The translations under genes were made by a program, and so were the position numbers. This document shows, piece by piece, positions 26,905 through 35,909 of a stretch of 64,000 nucleotides of DNA. Each line of letters opens with the position of its first letter. The first letter of the stretch is position 1. Location: contig NZ_CP071794.1 in assembly GCF_017498565.1 (NCBI RefSeq), forward strand, positions 3,524,001 to 3,588,000, in the 5' to 3' direction. The notes below the pieces were generated by a model. That model saw only the letters and a list, made by a program, of their open reading frames with translations, ran no database searches and was not told the origin of the DNA. Source of the DNA: Parasphingorhabdus cellanae. GTDB lineage: Bacteria; Pseudomonadota; Alphaproteobacteria; Sphingomonadales; Sphingomonadaceae.

Positions 26905-28014
26905 ATGAAAACCCGCGCCGCAGTGGCATTCGAAGCCAAAAAACCGCTGGAAATTGTCGAGCTGGATTTAGAAGGTCCGAAAGCTGGCGAAGTGCTGGTC
27001 GAGATCATGGCAACCGGTATTTGCCACACCGATGCCTACACGCTGGATGGTCTCGACAGCGAAGGCAAGTTTCCCAGCGTGTTGGGTCATGAAGGCGCCG
27101 GCATCGTGCGTGAAATCGGCCCGGGCGTGACGTCCGTTGCGCCTGATGATCATGTGATCCCGCTCTACACGCCGGAATGTCGCCAGTGTAAATCCTGTCT
27201 ATCCGGTAAAACCAACTTGTGCACGGCCATTCGGTCGACGCAGGGACAAGGGTTGATGCCGGATGGCACGAGCCGCATGTCTTATAAAGGCGAAGCCATC
27301 TATCATTATATGGGTTGCTCCACCTTCTCGAACTTTATTGTGCTGCCTGAAATTGCGGTGGCAAAAATCCGCACCGATGCGCCGTTTGACAAGAGCTGCT
27401 ACATCGGTTGCGGGGTGACTACCGGCGTTGGTGCGGTAACAAACACGGCAAAGGTTGAGCCAGGTTCGAATGTCATAATCTTTGGTTTGGGCGGCATTGG
27501 GCTGAACGTTATTCAAGGCGCTCGCATGGTCGGCGCGGACAAGATTATCGGCGTTGATCTGAACGCTGACAAAGAAGAATGGGGACGGAAATTCGGGATG
27601 ACACATTTCGTCAATCCGAAAGATGTCAGCGGTGATATTGTCGAGCATCTGGTCGCGCTGACCGATGGCGGCGCAGATTATACGTTCGATTGCACAGGCA
27701 GTACCGACGTGATGCGCCAAGCATTGGAAGCCTGTCATCGCGGCTGGGGCGAGAGCATCATTATTGGTGTCGCGGAGGCGGGCAAGGAAATCGCAACCCG
27801 ACCGTTTCAACTGGTCACTGGCCGGGTCTGGAAAGGCACCGCCTTTGGCGGCGCCCGCGGGCGGACCGATGTCCCGAAGATTGTCGACTGGTATGTGAAC
27901 GGCAAGATCGAGATTGATCCGATGATCACGCACACGCTGACTCTCGACGAGATTAACAAGGGTTTTGATTTGATGCATGCGGGCAAGAGCATTCGCAGCG
28001 TTGTGGTTTTCTAA
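26905..28014 (+). CDS. frmA: S-(hydroxymethyl)glutathione dehydrogenase / class III alcohol dehydrogenase
   Basis: The predicted 369-residue protein has the class III zinc alcohol dehydrogenase length. Visible features are the catalytic zinc ligands in GICHTDAYT and GHEGAG, the four-cysteine structural zinc loop ([15 protein letters not shown]), and the NAD-binding motif GLGGIGLN. It oxidises S-hydroxymethylglutathione formed from formaldehyde and glutathione. I chose ATG 26905 ([11 protein letters not shown]), the family start; the frame extends 12 codons further upstream. The gene opens a formaldehyde-detoxification operon with the S-formylglutathione hydrolase 0.4 kb downstream. Confidence 0.96.
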   Translation: MKTRAAVAFEAKKPLEIVELDLEGPKAGEVLVEIMATGICHTDAYTLDGLDSEGKFPSVLGHEGAGIVREIGPGVTSVAPDDHVIPLYTPECRQCKSCLSGKTNLCTAIRSTQGQGLMPDGTSRMSYKGEAIYHYMGCSTFSNFIVLPEIAVAKIRTDAPFDKSCYIGCGVTTGVGAVTNTAKVEPGSNVIIFGLGGIGLNVIQGARMVGADKIIGVDLNADKEEWGRKFGMTHFVNPKDVSGDIVEHLVALTDGGADYTFDCTGSTDVMRQALEACHRGWGESIIIGVAEAGKEIATRPFQLVTGRVWKGTAFGGARGRTDVPKIVDWYVNGKIEIDPMITHTLTLDEINKGFDLMHAGKSIRSVVVF

Positions 28015-28037
28015 AACGTTCAATTAAGGAGAGAGAT

Positions 28038-28430
28038 ATGTTCAGTCACATCATGGTCGGTTCCAACGACATTGAAAGATCAAAGTCATTTTATAACGCG
28101 GTGCTTGCAACGCTGGGCGCCGGTGAGCCGATGGTAGATGTCAAAGAAGACGGCACGACCCGGCTTTTCTATATTCACAACGGGGGCATATTTAGCGTCA
28201 GTCAGCCGATTGACGGAGAGCCTGCGACTGTTGCCAACGGCGCAACAGTTGGTTTTGCTTGCTCCTCGCCAGAGCAAGTGAAAGAGTTTCACGATGTCGC
28301 CGTCGACAATGGCGCCAAGTCAATCGAAGATCCTCCGGGCCCAAGGGATTCGACCATGGGTCAGATGCACTTGTCTTATGTCCGCGATCCCGATGGTCAT
28401 AAGTTATGCGCTATGTATCGGCCCGGATGA
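28038..28430 (+). CDS. VOC family (glyoxalase-like) protein
   Basis: This is a 130-residue single vicinal-oxygen-chelate domain protein, starting MFSHIMVGSNDIERSKSFY and containing the C-terminal YVRDPDGHKLCA motif of the fold. Possible metal ligands are His4 and the glutamate/histidine positions in the second half; I have not matched them exactly. It lies between frmA and the S-formylglutathione hydrolase gene, overlapping the latter by four bases. A role in handling glutathione adducts or aldehydes is likely but not proven. Confidence 0.88.
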   Translation: MFSHIMVGSNDIERSKSFYNAVLATLGAGEPMVDVKEDGTTRLFYIHNGGIFSVSQPIDGEPATVANGATVGFACSSPEQVKEFHDVAVDNGAKSIEDPPGPRDSTMGQMHLSYVRDPDGHKLCAMYRPG

Positions 28431-29263
28431 GCAGTCTGACGACAATTTCCGAGAATAAGGCGTTCGGCGGCGTGCAGGGGGTTTATTCCCATGCCTCCGC
28501 CGAAACCAAAACGGATATGACCTTTGCGGTCTTTGTACCGGGGCGTGAGGATGGTGTGAAGCTGCCAGTGCTTTGGTATCTGTCTGGCCTGACCTGCACC
28601 CATGCCAACGTCATGGACAAAGGTGAATATCGCCGGTTGGCCAGTGAATTGGGGCTGATCATTGTCTGCCCCGATACATCACCACGCGGTGAAGGCGTGC
28701 CGGACGATGAAGCCTATGATATGGGGCAAGGCGCGGGTTTTTACGTCAATGCGACCGAAGAACCCTGGGCTGCCAACTTCCGGATGCGCAGCTATATTGA
28801 GCAAGAATTACCCGCACTGATTGCGCAACAATTTCCAGCAGATATGGAGCGGCAAGGCATATTTGGTCACAGCATGGGCGGCCACGGTGCCCTGACCATC
28901 GGGTTGCGCAATCCCGATCGGTTCAAAAGTGTTTCGGCTTTTGCGCCGATTGTCTCCTCGCTTAATTGTCCTTGGGGACACAAGGCTCTGGGCGGTTATC
29001 TTGGTACCGATCAATCGACTTGGCGCGATTATGATGCCTGCGCGTTGATCGAGGACGGTGCGCGGGTCGCCAATATTCTTGTCGATCAGGGCACGGCAGA
29101 CCAGTTTCTTGAAGAGCAGCTCAAACCAGATTTGTTAGTGGCGGCCTGCGAACGGGCCGCTATTCCTCTGACGCTGAACATGCGCGAAGGATATGATCAT
29201 AGCTATTTCACCATCTCGACCTTCATGGACGATCATTTGCGCTGGCATGCGGAGCGACTGTGA
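28427..29263 (+). CDS. fghA: S-formylglutathione hydrolase
   Basis: The predicted 278-residue protein is an esterase-D-type alpha/beta hydrolase. The nucleophile motif GHSMGGHGA, the oxyanion region LSGLTCTHANVMDKGEY and the C-terminal histidine in YDHSYFTI are all visible. It hydrolyses S-formylglutathione to formate and glutathione. ATG 28427 overlaps the stop of the VOC gene (ATGA), which also sets the start; an in-frame ATG at 28406 is less likely. Confidence 0.95.
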   Translation: MSSLTTISENKAFGGVQGVYSHASAETKTDMTFAVFVPGREDGVKLPVLWYLSGLTCTHANVMDKGEYRRLASELGLIIVCPDTSPRGEGVPDDEAYDMGQGAGFYVNATEEPWAANFRMRSYIEQELPALIAQQFPADMERQGIFGHSMGGHGALTIGLRNPDRFKSVSAFAPIVSSLNCPWGHKALGGYLGTDQSTWRDYDACALIEDGARVANILVDQGTADQFLEEQLKPDLLVAACERAAIPLTLNMREGYDHSYFTISTFMDDHLRWHAERL

Positions 29264-30423
29264 TGTGGAATGACACGCCGGAAATAGCGCAAATGCGCGA
29301 AGCGGTGCGCGCCTTGTGCAGCGATTTCCCCGGCAGCTATTGGCGCGAGAAAGACCGGGCACGCGCCTATCCCGGGGAATTTGTCGACGCCCTCACCAAA
29401 GCGGGCTTTCTCGCCGCGCTGATCCCCGAGCAATATGGCGGGAGCGGTCTGGGGCTTTCCGCCGCCGCCGCGATCCTTGAGGAAATTCACAGCAGCGGCT
29501 GCAATGCGAGCGCCTGCCATGCGCAAATGTATATCATGGGCACGATATTGCGGGATGGCAGCGAGGCGCAGAAGCAGCAATATCTTCCCAAAATCGCGAC
29601 CGGCGAACTGCGTCTGCAAGCCTTTGGCGTGACCGAGCCGGGCAGCGGGACCAATACATTGGGTCTGAAAACCACCGCCGTGCGCGATGGTGATGATTAT
29701 GTGATCAATGGCCAGAAAGTCTGGACCAGCCGCGCGGAATATAGCGACCTGATGGTCTTGCTGGCCCGCACGACGCCGCAGGATCAGGTGCGCAAACGGA
29801 CGGACGGCTTGTCTGTCTTCATCGTCGATATGCGCGAAGCGGTGGGGAATGGCCTGACGATCAAGCCGATCCGCACCATGATCAATCACAGTACGACCGA
29901 GGTGTATTTTGACGACCTGCGTGTGTCGGCGGAAAATATCATTGGCGAGGAAGGCAAGGGGCTGCGCTATATCCTGAACGGCATGAATGCGGAGCGGGTT
30001 TTGATTGCCGCCGAATGCATCGGCGATGCGCGCTGGTTCACCGCCAAGGCATCGCATTATGCCAGCGAGCGGGAGGTGTTCGATCGCCCGATCGGCCAGA
30101 ATCAGGGCGTGCAATTCCCGATCGCGCGCAGCTATGCGCAAACCGAAGCGGCAGACCTGATGGTACGCAAAGCGGCCACGATGTTCGAAGCTGGAGAACC
30201 CATGGCCGCAGAAGCGAATATGGCAAAAATGCTGGCATCCGAAGCCTCATGGGCGGCAGGCGAAGCGTGCATGCAGACCCATGGCGGTTTCGCTTTTGCC
30301 GAGGATTATGACATCGAACGCAAGTGGCGCGAGACACGGCTCTACCAGATCGCGCCGATCTCAACGAACCTGATCCTGTCCTATCTGGCGGAGCATGTTC
30401 TCGACCTGCCGCGCTCTTACTAG
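29263..30423 (+). CDS. Acyl-CoA dehydrogenase family protein
   Basis: This is a 386-residue flavoprotein with the acyl-CoA dehydrogenase signatures: FGVTEPGSGTNTLGLKTTA and the FAD/substrate segment INGQKVWTSRAEYSD in the middle domain, and QTHGGFAFAEDYDIERKWRETRLYQIAPISTNLI at the C-terminus in conserved form. It oxidises an acyl-CoA to the enoyl-CoA. The ATG overlaps the fghA stop, so it belongs to the formaldehyde operon by position; substrate and connection are unknown. Confidence 0.93.
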   Translation: MWNDTPEIAQMREAVRALCSDFPGSYWREKDRARAYPGEFVDALTKAGFLAALIPEQYGGSGLGLSAAAAILEEIHSSGCNASACHAQMYIMGTILRDGSEAQKQQYLPKIATGELRLQAFGVTEPGSGTNTLGLKTTAVRDGDDYVINGQKVWTSRAEYSDLMVLLARTTPQDQVRKRTDGLSVFIVDMREAVGNGLTIKPIRTMINHSTTEVYFDDLRVSAENIIGEEGKGLRYILNGMNAERVLIAAECIGDARWFTAKASHYASEREVFDRPIGQNQGVQFPIARSYAQTEAADLMVRKAATMFEAGEPMAAEANMAKMLASEASWAAGEACMQTHGGFAFAEDYDIERKWRETRLYQIAPISTNLILSYLAEHVLDLPRSY

Positions 30424-30534
30424 CAGTTTTCCCAAGTGATATTCATCTTATCAGGACTGGCCAGATCGGCCATTTTCCTGTAATTCTCCTCAATCCCGAC
30501 ATTCGTTGGGACCAGAAAAGATATGGAGGCCTTG

Positions 30535-31062
30535 ATGAAAACGCTTAGGGTAAAGATTGTAGCTCCGGCTATCGCAACGATAATGTTACTCAGTGCATGT
30601 GGCGACGGTGGGGGATCAGAAGCGGCTCCAGAGGCCTCCAGTGAAGCGGCCAGCGCAGAATTGCCCAATGGCATGACGATCAAGGAACAGATTGAAGCGC
30701 GGCAGGGCCAACTTGAAAAAGTAGGCGATGCATTCAAGGCGATCAGCGATCAGCTGAAAGCCAGCACCCCCGATATCGCCATCATTCAGGAAGCCGCCGC
30801 TGCGGTTCCGGAAGCCACAGAAGGCATGGCGGACTGGTGGCCGGAGGGCAGCGGTCCTGAGTCCGGTGTCGAAACAGACGCGCTCCCCGCTATCTGGGAG
30901 AATATGGCAGACTTCCAAGAGAAAGTCGGCAATATGCAGGAAGCCGCGGCAAATCTGAACACCGTGGCGCAGGGCGGCGATATCGCGGCCATTGGCGAGG
31001 CGTTCAAGACTACCGGCGGCACCTGCAAAGCCTGTCATGACGATTATCGTCTGGACGACTAG
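30535..31062 (+). CDS. Cytochrome c' family lipoprotein
   Basis: The predicted 175-residue protein starts at ATG 30535 behind GGAGG. It has a signal peptide ending in the lipobox LLSAC (Cys near residue 22), a low-complexity Ala/Glu/Ser linker, and a helical domain ending with the single haem site CKACHDDYR close to the C-terminus. A haem motif at the C-terminal end of a four-helix domain is the layout of cytochrome c'/c-556. It is probably anchored to a periplasm-facing membrane and gives or takes electrons from the cytochrome b encoded six bases downstream. Confidence 0.88.
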   Translation: MKTLRVKIVAPAIATIMLLSACGDGGGSEAAPEASSEAASAELPNGMTIKEQIEARQGQLEKVGDAFKAISDQLKASTPDIAIIQEAAAAVPEATEGMADWWPEGSGPESGVETDALPAIWENMADFQEKVGNMQEAAANLNTVAQGGDIAAIGEAFKTTGGTCKACHDDYRLDD

Positions 31063-31068
31063 CCTGCG

Positions 31069-31731
31069 ATGACTTCAAAGGCCGGGCAGACACTGGTCTG
31101 GGACTGGACGATCCGCCTGTTTCACTGGCTGATCGTCCTGCTCCTCCCGCTCATGTGGTGGACGGCCGAAGAGGGGATGATGGACTGGCACCGGCGACTG
31201 GGGCTGACCCTGTTTGCGGTGATCCTGTTCCGCCTGATCTGGGGTATCATCGGCAGCTGGACCGCGCGGTTCGTGCCGATGATCAAGCGGTTGGCGGCGG
31301 TACCCGCTTATGTCCGCGATCTGTTTGCGGGACGGCACCGTCCCTCTTTCGGGCATAGCCCGCTCGGCAGTTTGAGCGTTTTCGCTCTGCTCGCCGCGCT
31401 ATCCGTGCAGGTCGGAACCGGCCTGTTCACCGTCGATGTGGACGGGCTGGAATCCGGTCCCCTGTCCATTCTGATCAGTTTTAGCACGGGCCGGGATATT
31501 GCCGATATTCATGAATTGAACTTTGATATCCTGGTGGCGTTGATTGCGCTGCATATCGTCGCCATCGCCATCTACCGGTGGGTTCTGAAAGACAATCTCA
31601 TCCGCCCGATGGTCACCGGTCACCGGAACGATGTCGAGCCAGCGTCGGTCGTCAATGTCCGCCCCGTCGCCCTGATCGCCAGCATCGCAATCGTTGCGGG
31701 CAGTCTGTACGCGGTTATGAACGCCGGTTAA
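31069..31731 (+). CDS. Cytochrome b/b6-type membrane protein (cytochrome b561 / Ni-Fe hydrogenase b-type)
   Basis: This is a 220-residue protein with four to five membrane segments. It starts VWDWTIRLFHWLIVLLL, with the conserved RxFHW histidine of b-type subunits; further histidines occur in MMDWHRRLG and ALHIVAIAIY, matching the haem-ligand spacing of the family. It lies directly behind the cytochrome c' lipoprotein, a pairing common in proteobacteria, and probably moves electrons between quinone and that cytochrome. The family carries several unrelated names; no hydrogenase genes are present. Confidence 0.88.
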   Translation: MTSKAGQTLVWDWTIRLFHWLIVLLLPLMWWTAEEGMMDWHRRLGLTLFAVILFRLIWGIIGSWTARFVPMIKRLAAVPAYVRDLFAGRHRPSFGHSPLGSLSVFALLAALSVQVGTGLFTVDVDGLESGPLSILISFSTGRDIADIHELNFDILVALIALHIVAIAIYRWVLKDNLIRPMVTGHRNDVEPASVVNVRPVALIASIAIVAGSLYAVMNAG

Positions 31732-31735
31732 GCGT

Positions 31736-33535
31736 CTAATAGCCCAGCGCCTGCCCGTCCTTCCGCATCTCGGTGGCGCCGATATAGACCCCGGTCTCGG
31801 GATCGCGGACGACCGCCTGATAGCCGCCAAACATCACACCATTATCCACTCGCTTGACCTTGTGGCCCATCGCCTTGAGCCGCTCCACCGTCTCCTCTGA
31901 AATGCCCGGCTCGACATGCAGCGTGCCGAGCAGGTCTGCCCCCGTGCCCGTCAGATCATCGGTCGGTTGCCGCCCACCATCATGGTTGAGGCGCGCGGCA
32001 TCACCTGCTTGCTGCAGGTTCATGCTATAATCGACCATGTTGATCATCACCTGCACATGGCCCTGCGGCTGCATGCCGCCGCCCATCAGGCCGAAGGACA
32101 TATAGGGCTGGCCATCCTTTTTCATGAAGGCGGGAATGATTGTCTGGAACGGACGTTTGCCCGGCGCATAGACATTGGGATGGGCGGGATCGAGCGAGTA
32201 GAGCTCTCCGCGATCCTGAAACATGAAGCCCAGTCCATCGGCAACCAGACCGCTGCCCATCCCGCGATAGTTGGACTGGATCAGCGAGACCATCATGCCG
32301 TCCTTGTCGGCAACCGTCAGATAGGTCGTGTCACCTTCGCCCTCCAGCTTGGGCTCGCCGGGGCCAAATTCCGGTGAGGCCTTGGCAGGATCAATCAGCG
32401 CGAACCGCTCTTTGCCATACTCATCCGATAGCAGCCAGTCGAGCGGGGCGGGGGACATGTCGGGATCGGCATAAAAGCGCGCGACATCCTCAAAAGCGAG
32501 CCGCTTGGCTTCGGTGATATAATGCAGCACTTCGGCGCTGCCGCGCGGATATTGCGCCAGGTCGATATTTTTGAGGATATTAGCCATTTGCAGCGCCGCA
32601 AAGCCCTGGCTGTTCGGTGGAAGTTCACACAATTCATAGCCCTTGCGATAGGTCACACAGCCCGGTTCCACCCATATGCTGCTATGCGCTGCAAAATCTT
32701 CGTAGCGCAAATTGCCGCCAATGCGTTTGAAATAGGCGTCCATCGTCCGGGCAATCTCGCCCTTGTAAAACACATCACGCCCGCCTTGGCCAATTTTGGT
32801 CAAGGTGCTGGCGAGATCCGGATTTTTGAAAATCTTGCCTTCCTCAGGCGGACCATCTGCAAAATAGGTCGCGCGGGCATTGTCAAACTCCCCGATCATA
32901 TCGAGATTTTCTTCAAAACGCTTGAGATTGCGGCCGAAATAATAGCCGATCACTGGCGCAATCGGATGCCCTTCATTGGCATAGTCAATTGTGGGCGCGA
33001 GGATATCGGCCATGCTCAGCTTGCCAAAGCGCTCATGCATCTCAAACCAGCCATCCACCGTTCCAGGCACAGTGACCGGCAGCGGACCGAAGGGCGGAAT
33101 GGTTTTGCGGCCATCCAGCTGTTTGATAAACTCGTCATAGGAGGTGCCCATCGGACTTTTGCCAGACGCGTTCAGGCCGTAAAGCTTCTGGGTCTTGGGG
33201 TCCCAGATAATCGCAAACAGGTCCCCGCCAATGCCGTTGCCGGTCGGTTCCATAAGCCCAAGCGCCGCATTGGCGGCAATGGCTGCATCAACCGCAGTGC
33301 CACCTTTCTTGAGGATATCAATCGCGATCTGGCTGGCCAGCGGATGGGCGGTCGCGGCCATCCCGTTTGCTGCGTAGACGGGGCTGCGGGCCCAGGCTTC
33401 GCCAACCGGACGCCCGCCGCCGCCAATTTCAAGGACGGGTTTCTGAACGCCGCTTTCTGCTGCTGTCTGTTGCGCCGCTGCCGGAGAAAAGGACAAAGCC
33501 GCCGCCGCGGTAAAAGCCAAAAACCGTTTCATCAT
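31736..33535 (-). CDS. ggt: Gamma-glutamyltransferase
   Basis: The predicted 599-residue protein has a signal peptide (MMKRFLAFTAAAALSFSPAAA) and the full gamma-glutamyltranspeptidase fold. The catalytic threonine that starts the small subunit after self-cleavage is in GDTTYLTVADKDG. Other conserved sequences are ALGLMEPTGNGIGGDLF and the GLMGGGMQPQGHVQ lid region. It acts in the periplasm on glutathione or related gamma-glutamyl compounds. The start is at one of two adjacent ATG codons (33535 or 33532). It converges with the cytochrome b gene. Confidence 0.94.
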   Translation of the reverse strand: MMKRFLAFTAAAALSFSPAAAQQTAAESGVQKPVLEIGGGGRPVGEAWARSPVYAANGMAATAHPLASQIAIDILKKGGTAVDAAIAANAALGLMEPTGNGIGGDLFAIIWDPKTQKLYGLNASGKSPMGTSYDEFIKQLDGRKTIPPFGPLPVTVPGTVDGWFEMHERFGKLSMADILAPTIDYANEGHPIAPVIGYYFGRNLKRFEENLDMIGEFDNARATYFADGPPEEGKIFKNPDLASTLTKIGQGGRDVFYKGEIARTMDAYFKRIGGNLRYEDFAAHSSIWVEPGCVTYRKGYELCELPPNSQGFAALQMANILKNIDLAQYPRGSAEVLHYITEAKRLAFEDVARFYADPDMSPAPLDWLLSDEYGKERFALIDPAKASPEFGPGEPKLEGEGDTTYLTVADKDGMMVSLIQSNYRGMGSGLVADGLGFMFQDRGELYSLDPAHPNVYAPGKRPFQTIIPAFMKKDGQPYMSFGLMGGGMQPQGHVQVMINMVDYSMNLQQAGDAARLNHDGGRQPTDDLTGTGADLLGTLHVEPGISEETVERLKAMGHKVKRVDNGVMFGGYQAVVRDPETGVYIGATEMRKDGQALGY

Positions 33536-33544
33536 ATCCTGCAA

Positions 33545-34024
33545 CCCCTAACCCTAATCCTCTGGTACAATTTGATTCGTTCATATTAGAGCCCGAATTC
33601 CTGACAGTTTATACAGCTTCGACACAGAATCGACTGAAAAATCGCGACATGTCTGGCCGAAAAAGTCAAAATCAGGCTCTTAAAGGAACGAACAGCGTCA
33701 CAGACAATCTATACGCATGCCATCAATGTAGGAAAGCAGTATTTACAGGGGCTTTCATAGCCTGTTTGGGCAAGATGCAGGTATGTTGCGGTGCACAAAA
33801 AACTTGACTTGATATCATTTGATCCTATTTAGCATCACAGCAAAGGCAGATAACTGTCTGGCGAAAGTTCTGCGTGAGAGATGAAAAGTTTATCTCGAAC
33901 CTCGCCTCATTGCTCTTTTATTTCCCGGCAGCCTGATCACGCGGGTCGTCTTAACCGACGGCGGACGCGCGCATAGCAATGATGCTGTGCCGTAACACTC
34001 GCTGCTATTTTTAAGGTATTATTT
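33545..34024. other. Long intergenic region and leader before the RNA helicase gene
   Basis: No gene is visible in about 480 bases. It contains the upstream region of ggt (minus strand) and a promoter-like element at 33804-33831 which would give the helicase gene a 5' leader of roughly 185 bases. Several short GC-rich segments in the leader could base-pair, but I did not find one dominant structure. Confidence 0.55.
33804..33831 (+). promoter_or_regulatory. Putative sigma-70-type promoter of the RNA helicase gene
   Basis: TTGACT (33804-33809) and TATTTA (33826-33831) are separated by 16 bases, giving a good -35 and a fair -10 box. It is about 190 bases ahead of the helicase start, so the mRNA would have a long untranslated leader, as often seen for cold-responsive RNA helicase genes. 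Confidence 0.45.
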
Positions 34025-35407
34025 TTGACTTTATTTTCTGATTTCGCTCTGGCGAAACCAATTCAAACGCGTGTGGCCGAAGGCGGCTACACCAAACCAT
34101 CCCCCATTCAGCAGCAGGCCATTCCGCCAGCGCTGGAAGGCAAGGATATTCTTGGCATCGCACAGACCGGCACCGGCAAGACCGCTGCTTTCTCGCTGCC
34201 TTCTATCCATCACCTGTTGAACAACAAGCGCAAGCCTGGCCGCAATGAATGCCGGATGCTGGTACTCGCACCGACGCGCGAATTGGCGCGGCAGATTGCC
34301 GATAGCATGACCGGCTATTCCAAAGGCCTTGGCATGTATGTAACGTCTGCTTTTGGCGGTGTTCCGATCAACCGGCAAAAACGCATTTTGCAGCGCGGCG
34401 TGGATGTGCTTGTCGCAACCCCCGGCCGTTTGCTGGACCTCGTCGATCAACGCTGCCTAGACCTCAGCAAGGTTGAGATATTGGTGCTCGACGAGGCGGA
34501 TCAAATGCTTGACCTCGGTTTCATCGTTCCGCTGAAAAAGATCGTTCCGTTGCTTCCGAAAAAGCGTCAGAGCCTGTTCTTCTCGGCAACCATGCCTAAG
34601 ACCATTTCTCAACTGGCAGACCAGTTCCTGACCAATCCGGTCCAGGTTTCTGTTGCACCGCAATCGACAACCGCTGAGCGGGTTGACCAGCGCGTTACCT
34701 ATATTAATCAAGATGATAAGCAGCGTTTGTTAAAAGACTTTGTGAACCAGGAAAACCCGGATCACATGCTGGTCTTTACCCAAACCAAACATGGCGCGGA
34801 CAAGGTTGTGAAAAACCTGAATGCCGTCGGTATCCACAGCGCTGCCATTCACGGTAACAAGAGCCAGCCACAGCGCGAACGTGCTTTGGGTGATTTCCGC
34901 AAGGGCAAGATCAATATTCTCGTCGCGACGGACATTGCCGCGCGCGGTATCGATGTTGACGGGGTCAGCCACGTGATCAACTTTGATATGCCCAACGTGC
35001 CGGAGCAATATGTTCACCGCATCGGGCGTACTGCACGGGCAGGGGCCTCCGGTATTTCCTACTCGATGGTGGCACCGGATGAACGCCAGTTCCTGCGCGA
35101 TGTGGTAAAGCTAACCGGCGTGAAACCGGAAGTGGTTGAGCTACCCGAAGGCTATGACGAACCACCTCGCGAAGAAGTAGCGCCCCGTATCTATGGCCAA
35201 AAGCCAAAGAAATATGGCGCGAAGCCGACCCGTGGCGGTCCTTCCAAGAATAAGCATAGTTCTCGCAAAGGTCGCCCAGGCGGCGGTGGTCGCGGTGGCA
35301 ATGGCCGGGGTGGGCCGGGTTCAAAACCAAAGAGCGACGGCCCGAAGCATTGGAACAATGGCGCAAAATCATTCAAGCGGCGCCAGGCGCGCAAAGCGGA
35401 TGCTTGA
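34025..35407 (+). CDS. DEAD-box RNA helicase, RhlE type
   Basis: This is a 460-residue helicase. All core motifs are visible in order: Q-motif region TKPSPIQQQAIP, Walker A AQTGTGKT, PTRELARQI, DEAD in LDEADQMLD, SAT in FFSATMP, ATDIAARGID and HRIGRTARAG. The C-terminal 80 residues are a basic, glycine-rich tail (GGGGRGGNGRGG type) that probably binds RNA. The start is TTG 34025 with AAGGT upstream; it gives the usual N-terminus (MTLFSDFALAKPI). It acts in ribosome assembly or RNA turnover, and the long leader hints at regulation by temperature or by the helicase itself. Confidence 0.94.
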   Translation: MTLFSDFALAKPIQTRVAEGGYTKPSPIQQQAIPPALEGKDILGIAQTGTGKTAAFSLPSIHHLLNNKRKPGRNECRMLVLAPTRELARQIADSMTGYSKGLGMYVTSAFGGVPINRQKRILQRGVDVLVATPGRLLDLVDQRCLDLSKVEILVLDEADQMLDLGFIVPLKKIVPLLPKKRQSLFFSATMPKTISQLADQFLTNPVQVSVAPQSTTAERVDQRVTYINQDDKQRLLKDFVNQENPDHMLVFTQTKHGADKVVKNLNAVGIHSAAIHGNKSQPQRERALGDFRKGKINILVATDIAARGIDVDGVSHVINFDMPNVPEQYVHRIGRTARAGASGISYSMVAPDERQFLRDVVKLTGVKPEVVELPEGYDEPPREEVAPRIYGQKPKKYGAKPTRGGPSKNKHSSRKGRPGGGGRGGNGRGGPGSKPKSDGPKHWNNGAKSFKRRQARKADA

Positions 35408-35480
35408 ATAACAATATCTATGCGATAAGGGCTTTTTGTGACGAGTTTCGCTTCTGATAAGAAAACCGAGGTTTGCTAAG

Positions 35481-35909
35481 ATGATAGCGAGTTTGCTAAA
35501 CCGGCTGGCTGACAAACGGACTTGGCGCCAAATTCAGAAATTCGTCATAGTGAGCGCGACAAGTGCTACGATCACGCTTGGGATTCCGATATTTCTGCAT
35601 GAGATATTGGGGGTTCAGGAAAAGATCGCGGTACTCGTCGCGTTTGTCGTTGCCTATCTGATCAATTTCCTGTCGCTGCGCCGTCTTGTATTTGATAGCG
35701 CTGCCTCCGTGCGGGATGATTTCGTTAAATTTGCACTTAGCAGTCTCGCGTTTCGGACCTCCGAATATGTCTTGTTCCTCGTTTTGCACGAGTTTTTTGG
35801 CATATCCTATATTCTGGCATTGCTAGCCATCCTGACGACCGCGACTATCCTCAAGTTTTTCTGGTATCGCAGACTCTTCGACAATGCCGGGGCGGGTGTC
35901 AGCCAATAG
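35481..35909 (+). CDS. GtrA family membrane protein
   Basis: This is a 142-residue protein with four predicted membrane segments and the GtrA signature region VAYLINFLSLRRLVFD. GtrA proteins are thought to help flip or supply undecaprenyl-linked sugars for side-chain addition to O-antigen or wall polymers. The 3' end overlaps that of the convergent glycosyltransferase gene by 87 bases, which is unusual. Confidence 0.9.
   Translation: MIASLLNRLADKRTWRQIQKFVIVSATSATITLGIPIFLHEILGVQEKIAVLVAFVVAYLINFLSLRRLVFDSAASVRDDFVKFALSSLAFRTSEYVLFLVLHEFFGISYILALLAILTTATILKFFWYRRLFDNAGAGVSQ

Noticed and set aside
29233..30141. Open frame of 302 codons opposite the acyl-CoA dehydrogenase, and similar one at 27199-28023 opposite frmA
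   Set aside because: Both are antisense to well-conserved enzymes and encode nothing recognisable.
33541..33560. CCCTAACCCTAA, telomere-like repeat
   Set aside because: Only about one and a half repeat units upstream of ggt; chance occurrence with no array.
32522..33589. Open frame of 355 codons opposite gamma-glutamyltransferase
   Set aside because: The minus strand carries the complete catalytic motifs of the enzyme; the plus-strand frame has no domain and no ribosome-binding site.
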